Shown here one piece after another: positions 1-9,117 of a DNA stretch of 64,000 bases (position 1 is the stretch's first letter; each line of letters starts with the position of its first letter). The DNA is from Marinobacter salinisoli (GTDB lineage Bacteria; Pseudomonadota; Gammaproteobacteria; Pseudomonadales; Oleiphilaceae), in assembly GCF_017301335.1 (NCBI RefSeq), contig NZ_CP071247.1:2914001-2978000 (forward strand). The letters run 5' to 3'. The translations under genes and the position numbers were made by a program. The notes beneath the pieces are model-generated. The model saw only the letters and a list, made by a program, of their open reading frames with translations, was not told where the DNA came from and did no database searches.

Positions 1-720
1 GTCCGGCTGGTGCCCGGGCCAGCGTTCGAAGCCAAAACCCTCCCGCTTTCGACCGGGCGCCAGATCAAGCGCCATCATGGCAGCTTCAATGGCGAGCGTC
101 CCGGAACCACACATCGGGTCCACGAAATCGCCACCTTCCTGCGCCATGTCTGGCCAACCGGCGCGCATCAACAAAGCCGCAGCAAGGTTTTCTTTCAGTG
201 GCGCTACCCCCTTATCCGTCCGATAGCCCCTCATATGGAGACTCTGGCCACTGAGGTCGATGCCCAGAGACAACCGACCACGGTTCAAACGCGCTGATAT
301 CGTGATGTCCGGGGTCTTCGGATTTACCGACGGCCGCTGCCAACCCGCGGCCCGGAACGCATCCACAATGCCATCTTTCACGCGCTGGGCGCCGAACTGC
401 GTGTTGCGGATGGCGCTATTCTGGCCGAGAAAAGTCACCTTGAAGCTGCCACTGGCGGGCACATGCTCGGGCCAGTCGACCTTGAGCACACCTTCGTAAA
501 GCTGATCTCCGCTGGATGCGGCGATTTCACCGATATGCAGGATGACGCGATTAGCCAGACGTGACCACAAACAAGCCCGGTAACCCGCCTCAAGGGCACC
601 TTCCGCCCACACCCCCGCCGGCGCATTGCGAATCGGCGTCATACCGAACGTACGGAGTTCGTCTTCCAGAAGGTATTCAACACCCTTTGGACAGGTTACG
701 AAAAAGACAGAAGTGGACAA
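1..720 (-). CDS. rlmL: 23S rRNA methyltransferase RlmL (RlmKL), N-terminal part, cut by window edge
   Basis: The first 240 codons of a leftward gene whose remainder lies outside the window. The protein begins with the THUMP-type region expected of RlmL, with FFVTCPKG and then EYLLEDELRTFG at residues 6-24. It reaches the AdoMet-binding motif DPMCGSGT near residue 200. The family methylates N2 of G2445 in 23S rRNA; full-length RlmKL (about 700 aa) also carries the RlmK domain for m7G2069, which cannot be seen here. I chose a TTG start at 718-720 because a GGGAG ribosome site lies 7 nt upstream and no ATG or GTG precedes the conserved N-terminus. Confidence 0.88.
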   Translation of the reverse strand, partial: MSTSVFFVTCPKGVEYLLEDELRTFGMTPIRNAPAGVWAEGALEAGYRACLWSRLANRVILHIGEIAASSGDQLYEGVLKVDWPEHVPASGSFKVTFLGQNSAIRNTQFGAQRVKDGIVDAFRAAGWQRPSVNPKTPDITISARLNRGRLSLGIDLSGQSLHMRGYRTDKGVAPLKENLAAALLMRAGWPDMAQEGGDFVDPMCGSGTLAIEAAMMALDLAPGRKREGFGFERWPGHQPD

Positions 721-1040
721 GGTTGGCTCCCGGTCGGAAAAAGGGTTCTTGTAAGTTACTGGAATAAAAACTTTTCACCGTTATGTCGGAAAAGTTTATT
801 GCACAAAACTATAAGAATTACGTCACATAGATTAAATAATTAGTGTACATCCGCACGACGTTCGACTTACCTTTTATGTGACGCGTCGTTCAGGAGGGTA
901 ACGTTTCACCTCCTTTAACAGGATCCTGACTGCTCTGGCTTTTTGTGACAATAAGGACTTATCCCGGACAGGGTAGCCATTGTCGCAGCCACTGCAGATG
1001 TGTACACGCTTGTTCTGTTAATCCATTAGTGAGGAACGGC
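721..1040. other. Divergent intergenic region between rlmL and rmf
   Basis: 320 bases without a convincing ORF. It is AT-rich around 775-860 and should hold the divergent promoters of rlmL and rmf. I see no operator or terminator that I can name. A GAGG ribosome site sits 6 nt before the rmf ATG. Confidence 0.5.
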
Positions 1041-1253
1041 ATGAAAAGACAGAAAAGAGACATGTATGCTCGTGCATTCAAGCGGGGTTATCTCGCTGGC
1101 GTGTCAGGAAAACCGAAAGACAGCTGCCCGAACGAACAAGCCGAAATCCGCCAGGAGTGGCTGAACGGCTGGCGAGAAGGCCGCACCGACAACTGGGAGG
1201 GCATGACCGGCGTCTCCGGCATACACAGGCTCTCAAACGTCACATCGGCATGA
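1041..1253 (+). CDS. rmf: Ribosome modulation factor (hibernation factor)
   Basis: 70 aa. The start MKRQKRDMYARAFKRGYLAG and the later WLNGWREGR are the hallmark of RMF, which binds near the 16S 3' end and drives dimerisation of 70S ribosomes into inactive 100S particles in stationary phase. The length is slightly above the 55 aa E. coli protein, with a C-terminal tail after the conserved block. The ATG at 1041 is preceded by GAGGAACGGC. An in-frame upstream extension from 945 exists but lacks similarity to the family. Confidence 0.93.
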   Translation: MKRQKRDMYARAFKRGYLAGVSGKPKDSCPNEQAEIRQEWLNGWREGRTDNWEGMTGVSGIHRLSNVTSA

Positions 1254-1349
1254 CAAGTCTAATTTGACCCCGGATCTTAATCTGGTCTTTTAGTACACAA
1301 ACCAAGTTTAAACCGTCTACAATTTGATGTAGTACTTCGAATAACCGAA

Positions 1350-1425
1350 ACGGGGCCTCCCGCCCCGTACCAAGCGAAGAAGCGCAACGGGGTTTATTCC
1401 CCGCACGGGCCCGCTAAGCGGGCCC
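1350..1425. terminator. Three successive GC-rich hairpins between rmf and pyrD
   Basis: Three inverted repeats in tandem: CGGGGC/GCCCCG (1351-1367), CGGGG/CCCCG (1388-1403) and a perfect 9-bp stem GGGCCCGCT/AGCGGGCCC (1407-1425). They lie between the convergent ends of rmf (plus) and pyrD (minus). No clear U-run follows on either strand, except the weak ATCTTATTT on the plus strand. They could be a bidirectional terminator or 3' stability elements. Confidence 0.5.
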
Positions 1426-1447
1426 ATCTTATTTCTGCCCCCTCACT

Positions 1448-2473
1448 TTACCGAACCTGCTCTTTACGGATTGCATCCACCGCTTCCCGGATCAACTGGG
1501 GCCCGCGATAGATGAACCCCGTGTAGATCTGAACCAGCTTTGCGCCAGCGCGGATTTTTTCTGCCGCACTTTCACCGTCTGTAATTCCGCCCACGCCGAT
1601 GATCGGCAGGCTCTCCCCCAGCTCGGCATAGAGCGCCTGAATCACCCGGAGCGACGGTTCGCGAACGGGGGCCCCACTGAGTCCGCCAGCTTCAGTAGCC
1701 AGCCGGTGATTGCTCACGGCATCCCGACTGATGGTCGTATTGGTGGCAATAACGCCATCCAGGCCTGAGTCCCTGAGCGCCTTCCCCACAAACTGAATGC
1801 CCTGATCGTCCATATCCGGCGCAATCTTTACGGCTATCGGCACATAACGCCCGTGTTCTTTTTCTTGCCGCGCCTGCTCGTCCTTGATCGCATCCAGCAG
1901 ACTTTTCAAGGAATCCCCGAACTGGAGATCCCGCAATCCCGGCGTATTCGGAGAAGATACATTGACGGTGATGTAATCTGCCCGATCATAAACCGCCGCA
2001 ATACCCTTCCGGTAATCGGACTCAGACTCTTCATTGGGGGTATCTTTGTTCTTGCCCACGTTGATACCGAGCACGCCGTCATAGCGGCGCTGATCGACGC
2101 GCGCTACGAGGTGAGCCAGGCCTTCATTATTGAAGCCCATGCGATTGATGATGGCCTGGTGCTCAGGCAACCGGAACATACGGGGTTTAGGGTTGCCCGG
2201 CTGCGCCAGGGGCGTCACCGTGCCTACCTCAATGAAACCGAAGCCAAGCGCGCCAAGCGCATCGAGATGATCAGCATTTTTATCAAGGCCTGCGGCGAGG
2301 CCCACCGGATTGGGGAAGTCCAGTCCCATGACTCGAACCGGCAGCGGCTCAACCCTGGCAGAAACGGCATTCAACACGCCAAGGCGGTATAACGCATCCA
2401 GGCCGCCGAGCGCTATGTTATGAGCCTGCTCTGGCGGAAGACGAAACAGCAGGCTTCGAATCAGTCCATACAT
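1448..2473 (-). CDS. pyrD: Dihydroorotate dehydrogenase (quinone), class 2
   Basis: 341 aa, close to the E. coli length (336). It oxidises dihydroorotate to orotate in pyrimidine synthesis and passes electrons to membrane quinones. The N-terminus MYGLIRSLLFRLPPEQAH is the amphipathic membrane-associating helix of class 2 enzymes. FMN-site and active-site landmarks include GLAAGLDKN, NVSSPNTPGLRDLQ (the catalytic Ser is in this segment) and IGVGGI near the C-terminus. The ATG at 2471-2473 has a strong GAGGAG site upstream. It is monocistronic as far as can be seen. Confidence 0.97.
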   Translation of the reverse strand: MYGLIRSLLFRLPPEQAHNIALGGLDALYRLGVLNAVSARVEPLPVRVMGLDFPNPVGLAAGLDKNADHLDALGALGFGFIEVGTVTPLAQPGNPKPRMFRLPEHQAIINRMGFNNEGLAHLVARVDQRRYDGVLGINVGKNKDTPNEESESDYRKGIAAVYDRADYITVNVSSPNTPGLRDLQFGDSLKSLLDAIKDEQARQEKEHGRYVPIAVKIAPDMDDQGIQFVGKALRDSGLDGVIATNTTISRDAVSNHRLATEAGGLSGAPVREPSLRVIQALYAELGESLPIIGVGGITDGESAAEKIRAGAKLVQIYTGFIYRGPQLIREAVDAIRKEQVR

Positions 2474-2882
2474 CGAAAAACTCCTCGCAAATGGGTGGGC
2501 GGAGTATACCGAAACTTTTCCACAGCATCGCTGTGCAAAGACAATCTGACCCTAACTTGTTATGCCACGGGGCTCTCAGATGCTTTTCCACGAAATCTGT
2601 GGATAACTCTGTTGAAAAATGCGGGGCAACGTTCGCCACCCCTTGATAACTGCGCCAGCCTACAAATTGATCATTTTTTAACCAGTTATTTTATTGTTTA
2701 TTTTCAACAACTTAAAATACATAAAACAAATTATTGCCGTTAGATGAACAAAATGTTAGCCAGACACATTTTGGTAATATTGTGCATAAATGGTGCAACA
2801 GGTCCGGTTTTTTTGGTACAGATGCCCTGAAAACGACAATACGGGTATACTGCAATTCCCGCCCCGGATCGGAGCACCTTTA
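2474..2882. other. Long intergenic region with DnaA-box-like 9-mers and an AT-rich tract
   Basis: 409 bases between divergent pyrD and the CDF transporter gene. It contains two perfect matches to TTATNCACA, both read on the minus strand (2598-2606 as TTATCCACA, 2781-2789 as TTATGCACA). It also holds the near matches TTTTCCACA (2516-2524), TTTTCCACG (2584-2592) and CTTTGCACA on the minus strand (2532-2540). A very AT-rich tract runs from about 2668 to 2745. It resembles a DnaA-binding cluster but lies away from any dnaA/dnaN/mnmG genes. Confidence 0.45.
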
Positions 2883-4037
2883 ATGACTGAAATTTCCAAG
2901 CCCGATTCAGTGCGCTCTGACGACTATTCGGCAGAAGCCAGAGCTGCGTCGAAAGTCACCATTATCGGGATGATTCTGGATGCGGTGCTCGGCGTCATTA
3001 AAGTGATTGCCGGCGCCATTTTCCACTCTCAGGCGCTGCTGGTCGACGGCATTCACTCCTTCAGCGATGTCGCTTCCGATCTGGTAGTGCTCGGGGTGAT
3101 GCGTCTGTCCAGGCAGGCCCCTGACGAAGAGCACCCCTACGGCCACCAACGTATAGAAACTCTTGGGACACTGATACTCGGCAGCATTCTAATTGCTGTG
3201 GGCGCCGCATTGGCCTGGGAAAACACACTGCGCCTGATGCAGGGCGAGGCCGACATCATACCAGCGTGGCCAGTGCTGGCCGCCGCTGCACTCTCGGTAG
3301 TGGGCAAGGAATGGATTTATCACTACACAAGACGGGTAGGTTTGGAAATTCGCTCGGACCTTATTATCGCCAACGCCTGGCACAGTCGAACGGATGCCTT
3401 TTCGTCCGTGGTGGTGCTGATTTCCACATTGGGTGCGATGGCGGGCATGATCTGGCTGGATGTACTGGCCGCGATCGTCATCGCCGCCATCATCATTCAT
3501 ATTGGCTGGAAGTTCACCTGGGACAGCGTCAAGGAACTGGTGGACACGAGCATCTCAGCGGAAGACACCGAAATGCTCAAGACCATCGCGCGCAATACCG
3601 ATGGCGTGCGTAACATTCACGAACTGCGCAGCCGGAAGATGGGCCAGGATATCCTGCTTGACGTCCACCTCGTGGTACGGCCGGACATCAGCGTATCGGA
3701 AGGTCATCAGATCGGTGTCCAGGTGGCGAGCGGCATGCGCGAGGCTCTGGACAACATCCGCGACATCAATTTCCACATAGACGCCGAAAATGACGAAGAA
3801 ATGCCCCCCACCTCGGAGGAACTCCCCTCTCGATCGGGCATACAGCGTATCCTGGAGCGCCACCTGGGCCGTTATCCGGCCAACACCCGACTCCGCCTTC
3901 ACTATCTCGAAAACAAGGTACACCTCGAGCTGTTCCTTGAAGCCGGTGCGGATACCGTCAGTGAAACGCAGCTGGAAAAAGCGTTGGCGGACTACCCCTG
4001 GTTCGGCAGCGTTCGGGTTTGGGTCAGCAATCCCTGA
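2883..4037 (+). CDS. Cation diffusion facilitator family transporter
   Basis: 384 aa inner-membrane metal exporter of the CDF family (FieF/MamB type; probably Zn, Fe or Mn out of the cytosol in exchange for protons). The N-terminal half has about six membrane segments. The metal-site motif DGIHSFSDVASD lies at residues 57-68, and the matching HSRTDAFSS motif is in a later helix, giving the usual Asp/His transport site. The C-terminal half is the cytoplasmic dimerisation domain (DILLDVHLVV), followed by an extension of about 80 aa. ATG at 2883 has GGAG 8 nt upstream. The metal cannot be fixed from sequence alone. Confidence 0.92.
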   Translation: MTEISKPDSVRSDDYSAEARAASKVTIIGMILDAVLGVIKVIAGAIFHSQALLVDGIHSFSDVASDLVVLGVMRLSRQAPDEEHPYGHQRIETLGTLILGSILIAVGAALAWENTLRLMQGEADIIPAWPVLAAAALSVVGKEWIYHYTRRVGLEIRSDLIIANAWHSRTDAFSSVVVLISTLGAMAGMIWLDVLAAIVIAAIIIHIGWKFTWDSVKELVDTSISAEDTEMLKTIARNTDGVRNIHELRSRKMGQDILLDVHLVVRPDISVSEGHQIGVQVASGMREALDNIRDINFHIDAENDEEMPPTSEELPSRSGIQRILERHLGRYPANTRLRLHYLENKVHLELFLEAGADTVSETQLEKALADYPWFGSVRVWVSNP

Positions 4038-4043
4038 CCCGCC

Positions 4044-5549
4044 CTATTTCTCCCGATTCTGTTCCATGCGCGCCAGAAACTCCTGCATAATCAGCGTGTA
4101 CAGTTCTCCGCCCAGAAAACGGTCTTCAATGCCGGCGTCAATGCTTGGGTTGTCATTCACCTCAATCACCGCAACCCGGTTACCTGACTGCTTGATATCC
4201 ACCCCGTACAAACCGTTGCCGATCAGCTTGGTGGCATTGAGCGCCGCCTGGATGACGTTGCGAGGCACTTCGTAAGTGGGCAGGGTTTCAAAGTCACCGC
4301 TTTCACTGCTGGACTCACCGTGCTGGTATATCTGCCAGTGTCCTTTCACCATCATATACTTGCAGGCATAAATCGCGCGTCCACCAAGCACTCCGATTCG
4401 CCAGTCATAGTCGGTGTACAGGTATTCCTGTGCCAGTACCAGGGCGGACTGCTTGAACAATGCTTTCAGCCCGGCCCGAAGAGACGCCTCGTCCTCTGCT
4501 TTGGTGACACCCCGTGAAAACGCACCGTCCGGGATTTTAATCACGACCGGAAAACCGATTTCCTGCACCACCTGCTCTACAGCCTTTTTCTGGTCCCTCG
4601 ACAGAATGAGGGTTTTGGGCGTAGGCACCTTGTTGGTTCTCAACAGATCTGCCAGAAAGACCTTATTCGTGCACCGCAGAATTGACACCGGGTCATCGAT
4701 CACGACCAGACCTTCCGCCTCCGCCTTGCGGGCAAATCGATAGGTATGGTGGTCAATAGCCGTGGTCTCGCGGATAAACAGGCCGTCGTACTCTGGCAGG
4801 CGCAGGAAATCCTTCCGGGTAATCTGCTCCACGTTGATGCCAAGCTTCTTACCAGCTTTCTCAAACCGGCGTAAGGCCTCCTGATCGCTCGGCGGCATTT
4901 CCTCGTCGGGGTTAACCAGCACCGCCAAATCGTAGCGATATCGCTGGCGCCCTCGCGGCTTGCGCCAAACCATGCTGCTAAACCGGTCCAGGGCCGTTGC
5001 GAACAAGTCTTGCTCATGATCACTCAGGTCGGCGGGCGACGCCGGTTTCATGGATTCAATCTGCCAGCCTTTCCCTTTCCGACGGCGAAAAACCACCTCG
5101 AGGATCGGGCACGGAAAACGCTCGAACAGCAGTCTGGCAACCTGCTTCAGCGCCGGCTGCTCCACCTGCCCGAAAAACGTCCGGACCCTCAACTCATGGG
5201 TGGCCTGCCGATCGTCAGACGCCGGCGCTATCTCAGAACCAGCGCTAGTCAGCCACTGAGTGACGCTGTCATCCAGCGAATCGAGCTGGAGGGAAAACAG
5301 CCCTTTGCGACTGAGATCGTTCAACGTCATCACCGATGGCACAACGTGGTGTCCCCTCGCCTCGGCAAGGAGCGAACAATAGTAGCCACGACTAAGGTAT
5401 TTCGCGCTCTGGCAAAGGTTGATAACGCGGACACGCCGGGAGGCAGGAACCGACATTTCAAGGTACTGGTCGAAGGTAAGCACATCCTCGCTGGGGTAGT
5501 ACGGCGCCCAGTCTTTGGATTGATCAACCACGATAAACAAGCGGGACAT
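4044..5549 (-). CDS. RimK-like ATP-grasp ligase with N-terminal RLAN domain
   Basis: 501 aa, much longer than true RimK (about 300). Residues 1 to about 160 (MSRLFIVVDQSKDWAPYYPS...) match the RimK-like ATP-grasp N-terminal (RLAN) type of domain. The C-terminal half is an ATP-grasp fold with PVVIKIPDGAFSRGV, the Mg/ATP motif IEVNDNPSID and a DYDWRIGVLGG strand. ATP-grasp ligases make amide bonds between a carboxylate and an amine, often adding amino acids to peptides. The substrate is unknown. The gene diverges from a GNAT-C39 peptidase fusion at 5746, a pairing that suggests a joint peptide-modification pathway (inference). Confidence 0.85.
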   Translation of the reverse strand: MSRLFIVVDQSKDWAPYYPSEDVLTFDQYLEMSVPASRRVRVINLCQSAKYLSRGYYCSLLAEARGHHVVPSVMTLNDLSRKGLFSLQLDSLDDSVTQWLTSAGSEIAPASDDRQATHELRVRTFFGQVEQPALKQVARLLFERFPCPILEVVFRRRKGKGWQIESMKPASPADLSDHEQDLFATALDRFSSMVWRKPRGRQRYRYDLAVLVNPDEEMPPSDQEALRRFEKAGKKLGINVEQITRKDFLRLPEYDGLFIRETTAIDHHTYRFARKAEAEGLVVIDDPVSILRCTNKVFLADLLRTNKVPTPKTLILSRDQKKAVEQVVQEIGFPVVIKIPDGAFSRGVTKAEDEASLRAGLKALFKQSALVLAQEYLYTDYDWRIGVLGGRAIYACKYMMVKGHWQIYQHGESSSESGDFETLPTYEVPRNVIQAALNATKLIGNGLYGVDIKQSGNRVAVIEVNDNPSIDAGIEDRFLGGELYTLIMQEFLARMEQNREK

Positions 5550-5745
5550 GCAGTTCGTTCCTCCGTGAAGGCGTTTTCTTGGTTATTTTGCTGCACGATA
5601 TGCCAGTCCGCGCAACTCCACAACCTTCTGATAATCCGTTTTTTTACGCATACATCAAGCACTTGTCACAGCACCGTTTTAGCCGATAATGTGCCAGCCG
5701 GGCTACCTTTTTTGTGGCCCCATCACCATAACCCAGGCGCACGCC

Positions 5746-6864
5746 ATGCCAGAAATAACCTTACGTCAGGCCGTCCTTGCCGATCTCGATTCTCTCGTTC
5801 GCCTTGAGCAGGACTGCTTCCGGGAGGATCGCTTGTCCCGGCGCAGCTTTCGACGCTTTCTGGAACAACCCCGGGATCGGCTGATCGTTGCAACAGTCGG
5901 CTCTGAACTGATCGGATACTGCCTGGTGCTCATGCATGCCGCCACGCGTCTGGCCAGAATTTACTCCATCGCCGTATCGCCCAGCGTACGAGGCCAGGGT
6001 GCAGGCGAAAAACTGATACGACAGGCTGAGCAAGACGCCGCTGACGCTGGCCGAATCCTCATGCGTCTGGAAGTTCGGGAAGATAACCACGCCGCGATCA
6101 AGCTGTACAAACGATTGGGGTATCGCCAATTTGGCACCTACCGCGACTATTACGAGGACCACGGCAACGCCCTGCGCTTCGAACGACGCATCCTGTTTTA
6201 CCAGCCAAAGGCGACTGCGCCCGGAGTCCCCTATTACCCGCAAACCACCGACTTTTCCTGTGGACCGGCGGGACTGATGATGGCGATGGCCGCGCTGGAT
6301 AAACAACAAGCCCTGACCACTCTCGAGGAGCTCAGGATCTGGCGCGAAGCAACCACTATTTTCATGCTTGCCGGACACGGTGGCTGTGGCCCCCATGGGC
6401 TGGCACTGGCAGCCTGGAATCGCGGATTCCATTGTCAGGCGTGGATCAGCAAGGAGGGCCCGCTGTTTAAGGACACGGTCCGAAATGAGGAGAAAAAGCG
6501 GGTTCTGGAACTGGTTCACGAAGGCTTCCTGCACGACATCGGCCGAACCGATATCGAACTTCACCACGATCCGCTGACTCTGGCTGGCATGGAGGCTGCC
6601 CTGCAAGCGGGCAGCGTTCCTTTGATACTGATCAGCACCTGGCAACTGAATCGCAGCCGGATTCCCCACTGGGTCACCGTATGCGCAATCGATGATCAGT
6701 TTGTTTACCTGCACGACCCGGAGATCGACGTCGAAGCCGGAGAGACGGTGGCGGACAAACAGTATCTGCCGATCGACCGCCGGGTGTTTGAGAAAATGTC
6801 ACGCTACGGAAGCCAACAACCTCTTCAGGCCGCGGTGATTGTCGGCCCCAAACGTACCACCTGA
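5746..6864 (+). CDS. GNAT N-acetyltransferase fused to a C39-like cysteine peptidase domain
   Basis: 372 aa. Residues 1 to about 150 are a GNAT acetyltransferase with the acetyl-CoA loop RGQGAGEKL and the LEVREDNHAAIKLYKRLGY block typical of RimI-like enzymes. From about residue 160 a papain-like C39 domain follows: the nucleophile Cys in TDFSCGPAG, His in HWVTV and Asp in YLHDPE form a complete candidate triad. No ABC or membrane domain is attached, unlike bacteriocin exporters. The start at 5746 (MPEITLRQA) fits the GNAT fold better than an in-frame start 19 codons upstream. It lies divergent to the ATP-grasp gene, with about 195 bases between them for shared control. Confidence 0.85.
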   Translation: MPEITLRQAVLADLDSLVRLEQDCFREDRLSRRSFRRFLEQPRDRLIVATVGSELIGYCLVLMHAATRLARIYSIAVSPSVRGQGAGEKLIRQAEQDAADAGRILMRLEVREDNHAAIKLYKRLGYRQFGTYRDYYEDHGNALRFERRILFYQPKATAPGVPYYPQTTDFSCGPAGLMMAMAALDKQQALTTLEELRIWREATTIFMLAGHGGCGPHGLALAAWNRGFHCQAWISKEGPLFKDTVRNEEKKRVLELVHEGFLHDIGRTDIELHHDPLTLAGMEAALQAGSVPLILISTWQLNRSRIPHWVTVCAIDDQFVYLHDPEIDVEAGETVADKQYLPIDRRVFEKMSRYGSQQPLQAAVIVGPKRTT

Positions 6865-6865
6865 C

Positions 6866-8923
6866 TCAGGCGGTACGGATTGCCGCCTCCTTGAGTTCCG
6901 CGATTTCATCACGCAGCCGTGCCGCCGTTTCAAAGTCCAGATCCGAGGCGGCTTTGTACATCTCGTCTTCCAATCTGGATACTTCCTTGAGCACCTCTTC
7001 CGGTGATCGGTTACCAGCTTTCGCCCGGTATTGCTCGGCCTCTTCCGCCGCCTTCTGCCCCGGCCGCTCCGCCTTGCGCCGGCCCCGGCCGCCACCGCCG
7101 GCCCCTTCCATGATATCGGCGATCTTTTTGTTCAGCCCCTGGGGGGTAATGCCATGCTCTTCATTGAATGCCATCTGCTTGACCCGCCGGCGCTCGGTTT
7201 CATCAATCGCCCTCTGCATGGAGCCCGTGATTTTGTCGCCGTACAAGATGGCTTTGCCGTTCACGTTGCGAGCCGCGCGCCCGATGGTCTGAATCAGTGA
7301 GCGCTCTGAGCGCAGGAACCCTTCCTTGTCCGCATCGAGAATGGCGACCAGTGACACTTCCGGCATATCCAGACCTTCTCGCAACAGATTAATCCCGACC
7401 AGCACATCGAATTCACCCCGGCGGAGATCCCGGATAATCTCAACCCGCTCCACCGTGTCGATGTCCGAATGCAGATAACGAACGCGGATGTCGTGCTCCA
7501 TCAAAAAGTCGGTCAGGTCCTCGGCCATGCGCTTGGTCAGCGTGGTGACCAGTACGCGCTCTTTGACCTCAAGGCGTGCGTGGATTTCCGACAACAGGTC
7601 ATCCACCTGGGTGGACGCCGGCCGAACTTCAATTTCAGGATCGAGCAAGCCGGTGGGCCTGGCCACCTGCTCCACTACCTGGCCCGCGTGCTCCGCTTCA
7701 TAGACCGACGGCGTTGCCGATACAAAAATCATCTGCGGCGCGATGCGCTCCCACTCTTCAAAGCGCATCGGTCGGTTGTCCAGCGCCGATGGCAAACGGA
7801 AGCCATACTCCACCAGCGTTTCCTTGCGCGATCGATCCCCCTTGTACATGGCGCCGATCTGGGGAATGGTGACGTGGGACTCGTCCACCACCAGCAACGC
7901 ATTTGGCGGAAGGTAATCAAAGAGCGTCGGTGGTGCCTCTCCCGGACGCCGGCCGGACAGGTAACGGGAGTAGTTCTCGATACCGTTGCAATAGCCCAGC
8001 TCCATCATCATTTCCATGTCGTAGCGGGTACGTTCCTCCAGGCGCTGGGCCTCGACCAGTCGATTGTTGTCCCGCAGCTGTTTGAGCCGCTGCTCCAGCT
8101 CCGCACGAATGTCCTCTACCGCATCGAGGATGGTCTGCCGGGGTGTCACATAGTGGGACTTGGGGTAAATGGTTACCCTTGGAACACGCCGTAAAACTTC
8201 ACCGGTGAGCGGGTCGAAATAGCTGAGGTTTTCCACCTCGTCATCGAACAGCTCGATCCGGATCGCTTCTTTTTCGGATTCCGCCGGGAAAACATCAATG
8301 ACATCGCCACGCACCCGATAATTGGCACGGTGAAACTCGATATCGTTGCGGGTGTACTGCAGCTCAGCCAGGCGGCGCAGTATGTAACGCTGATCGATCT
8401 GATCACCCCGGTCGAGGTGCAGCATCATCTTCAGATACGACTGAGGATCACCGAGGCCGTAGATGGAAGACACCGTTGCCACGATGATGGCGTCCGGACG
8501 CTCCAGCAGCGCTTTGGTGGCCGACAGACGCATCTGCTCAATGTGTTCGTTGATGGAGGCGTCTTTTTCAATGAAAGTGTCAGACGAAGGCACATAGGCT
8601 TCTGGCTGGTAGTAGTCGTAGTAAGACACAAAATACTCGACCGCGTTGTTCGGAAAAAACTCTTTGAACTCGCCATAAAGCTGCGCGGCAAGCGTTTTGT
8701 TATGGGCCATAATGATGGTCGGGCGCTGAATACGCTCCACCACATTGGCAATCGTGAACGTCTTACCAGAACCGGTCACCCCGAGCAGCGTCTGATGCGC
8801 AAGGCCCGATTCGATACCGTCCACCAGCCCCTCGATGGCCTTGGGCTGGTCGCCGGCAGGCTGATAGGAGGAGTGAACCTTGAATACGCCTTCGCGAGCA
8901 CCACTGGAGTCTTTTTTCGCCAT
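6866..8923 (-). CDS. uvrB: Excinuclease ABC subunit B
   Basis: 685 aa. UvrB is the damage-verifying helicase of nucleotide excision repair. Walker A GVTGSGKT is at residues 48-55, and the beta-hairpin region [14 protein letters not shown] follows. Helicase motifs include VDESHV and, near the C-terminus, QTIGRAARN. The C-terminal UVR motif that binds UvrC ([20 protein letters not shown]) is present. I chose ATG at 8921-8923 (MAKKDSSG); an upstream in-frame start would add 21 unconserved residues. I find no good LexA box in the short upstream region, unlike E. coli uvrB. Confidence 0.97.
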   Translation of the reverse strand: MAKKDSSGAREGVFKVHSSYQPAGDQPKAIEGLVDGIESGLAHQTLLGVTGSGKTFTIANVVERIQRPTIIMAHNKTLAAQLYGEFKEFFPNNAVEYFVSYYDYYQPEAYVPSSDTFIEKDASINEHIEQMRLSATKALLERPDAIIVATVSSIYGLGDPQSYLKMMLHLDRGDQIDQRYILRRLAELQYTRNDIEFHRANYRVRGDVIDVFPAESEKEAIRIELFDDEVENLSYFDPLTGEVLRRVPRVTIYPKSHYVTPRQTILDAVEDIRAELEQRLKQLRDNNRLVEAQRLEERTRYDMEMMMELGYCNGIENYSRYLSGRRPGEAPPTLFDYLPPNALLVVDESHVTIPQIGAMYKGDRSRKETLVEYGFRLPSALDNRPMRFEEWERIAPQMIFVSATPSVYEAEHAGQVVEQVARPTGLLDPEIEVRPASTQVDDLLSEIHARLEVKERVLVTTLTKRMAEDLTDFLMEHDIRVRYLHSDIDTVERVEIIRDLRRGEFDVLVGINLLREGLDMPEVSLVAILDADKEGFLRSERSLIQTIGRAARNVNGKAILYGDKITGSMQRAIDETERRRVKQMAFNEEHGITPQGLNKKIADIMEGAGGGGRGRRKAERPGQKAAEEAEQYRAKAGNRSPEEVLKEVSRLEDEMYKAASDLDFETAARLRDEIAELKEAAIRTA

Positions 8924-9117
8924 GGTAATAGAACAACCTTCGAGGGAGTGTTGGGGCCGAGGGTTACCCAGCACGCCTGTAGACATTTAGCGATAACATA
9001 GCTTCATGATACCATCGTAACGTTTATCGGGTGGCCTCGGAACACCGGCATGCCAGTGTGGCAAGGCTAGGGGCCGCCGTCCGCAGCCCATCAAATGCAG
9101 CTTTAAGGAGCGCAAGT

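Noticed and set aside
2474-2882. Chromosomal origin (oriC)
   Set aside because: DnaA-box-like sites and an AT-rich tract are present, but none of the genes usually next to oriC (dnaA, dnaN, rpmH, mnmG) occur in the window. Reported only as a DnaA-site cluster.
8924-9030. LexA box for uvrB
   Set aside because: CCTGTAGACATTTAGCG has only one good half-site; the second half does not match ACAG.
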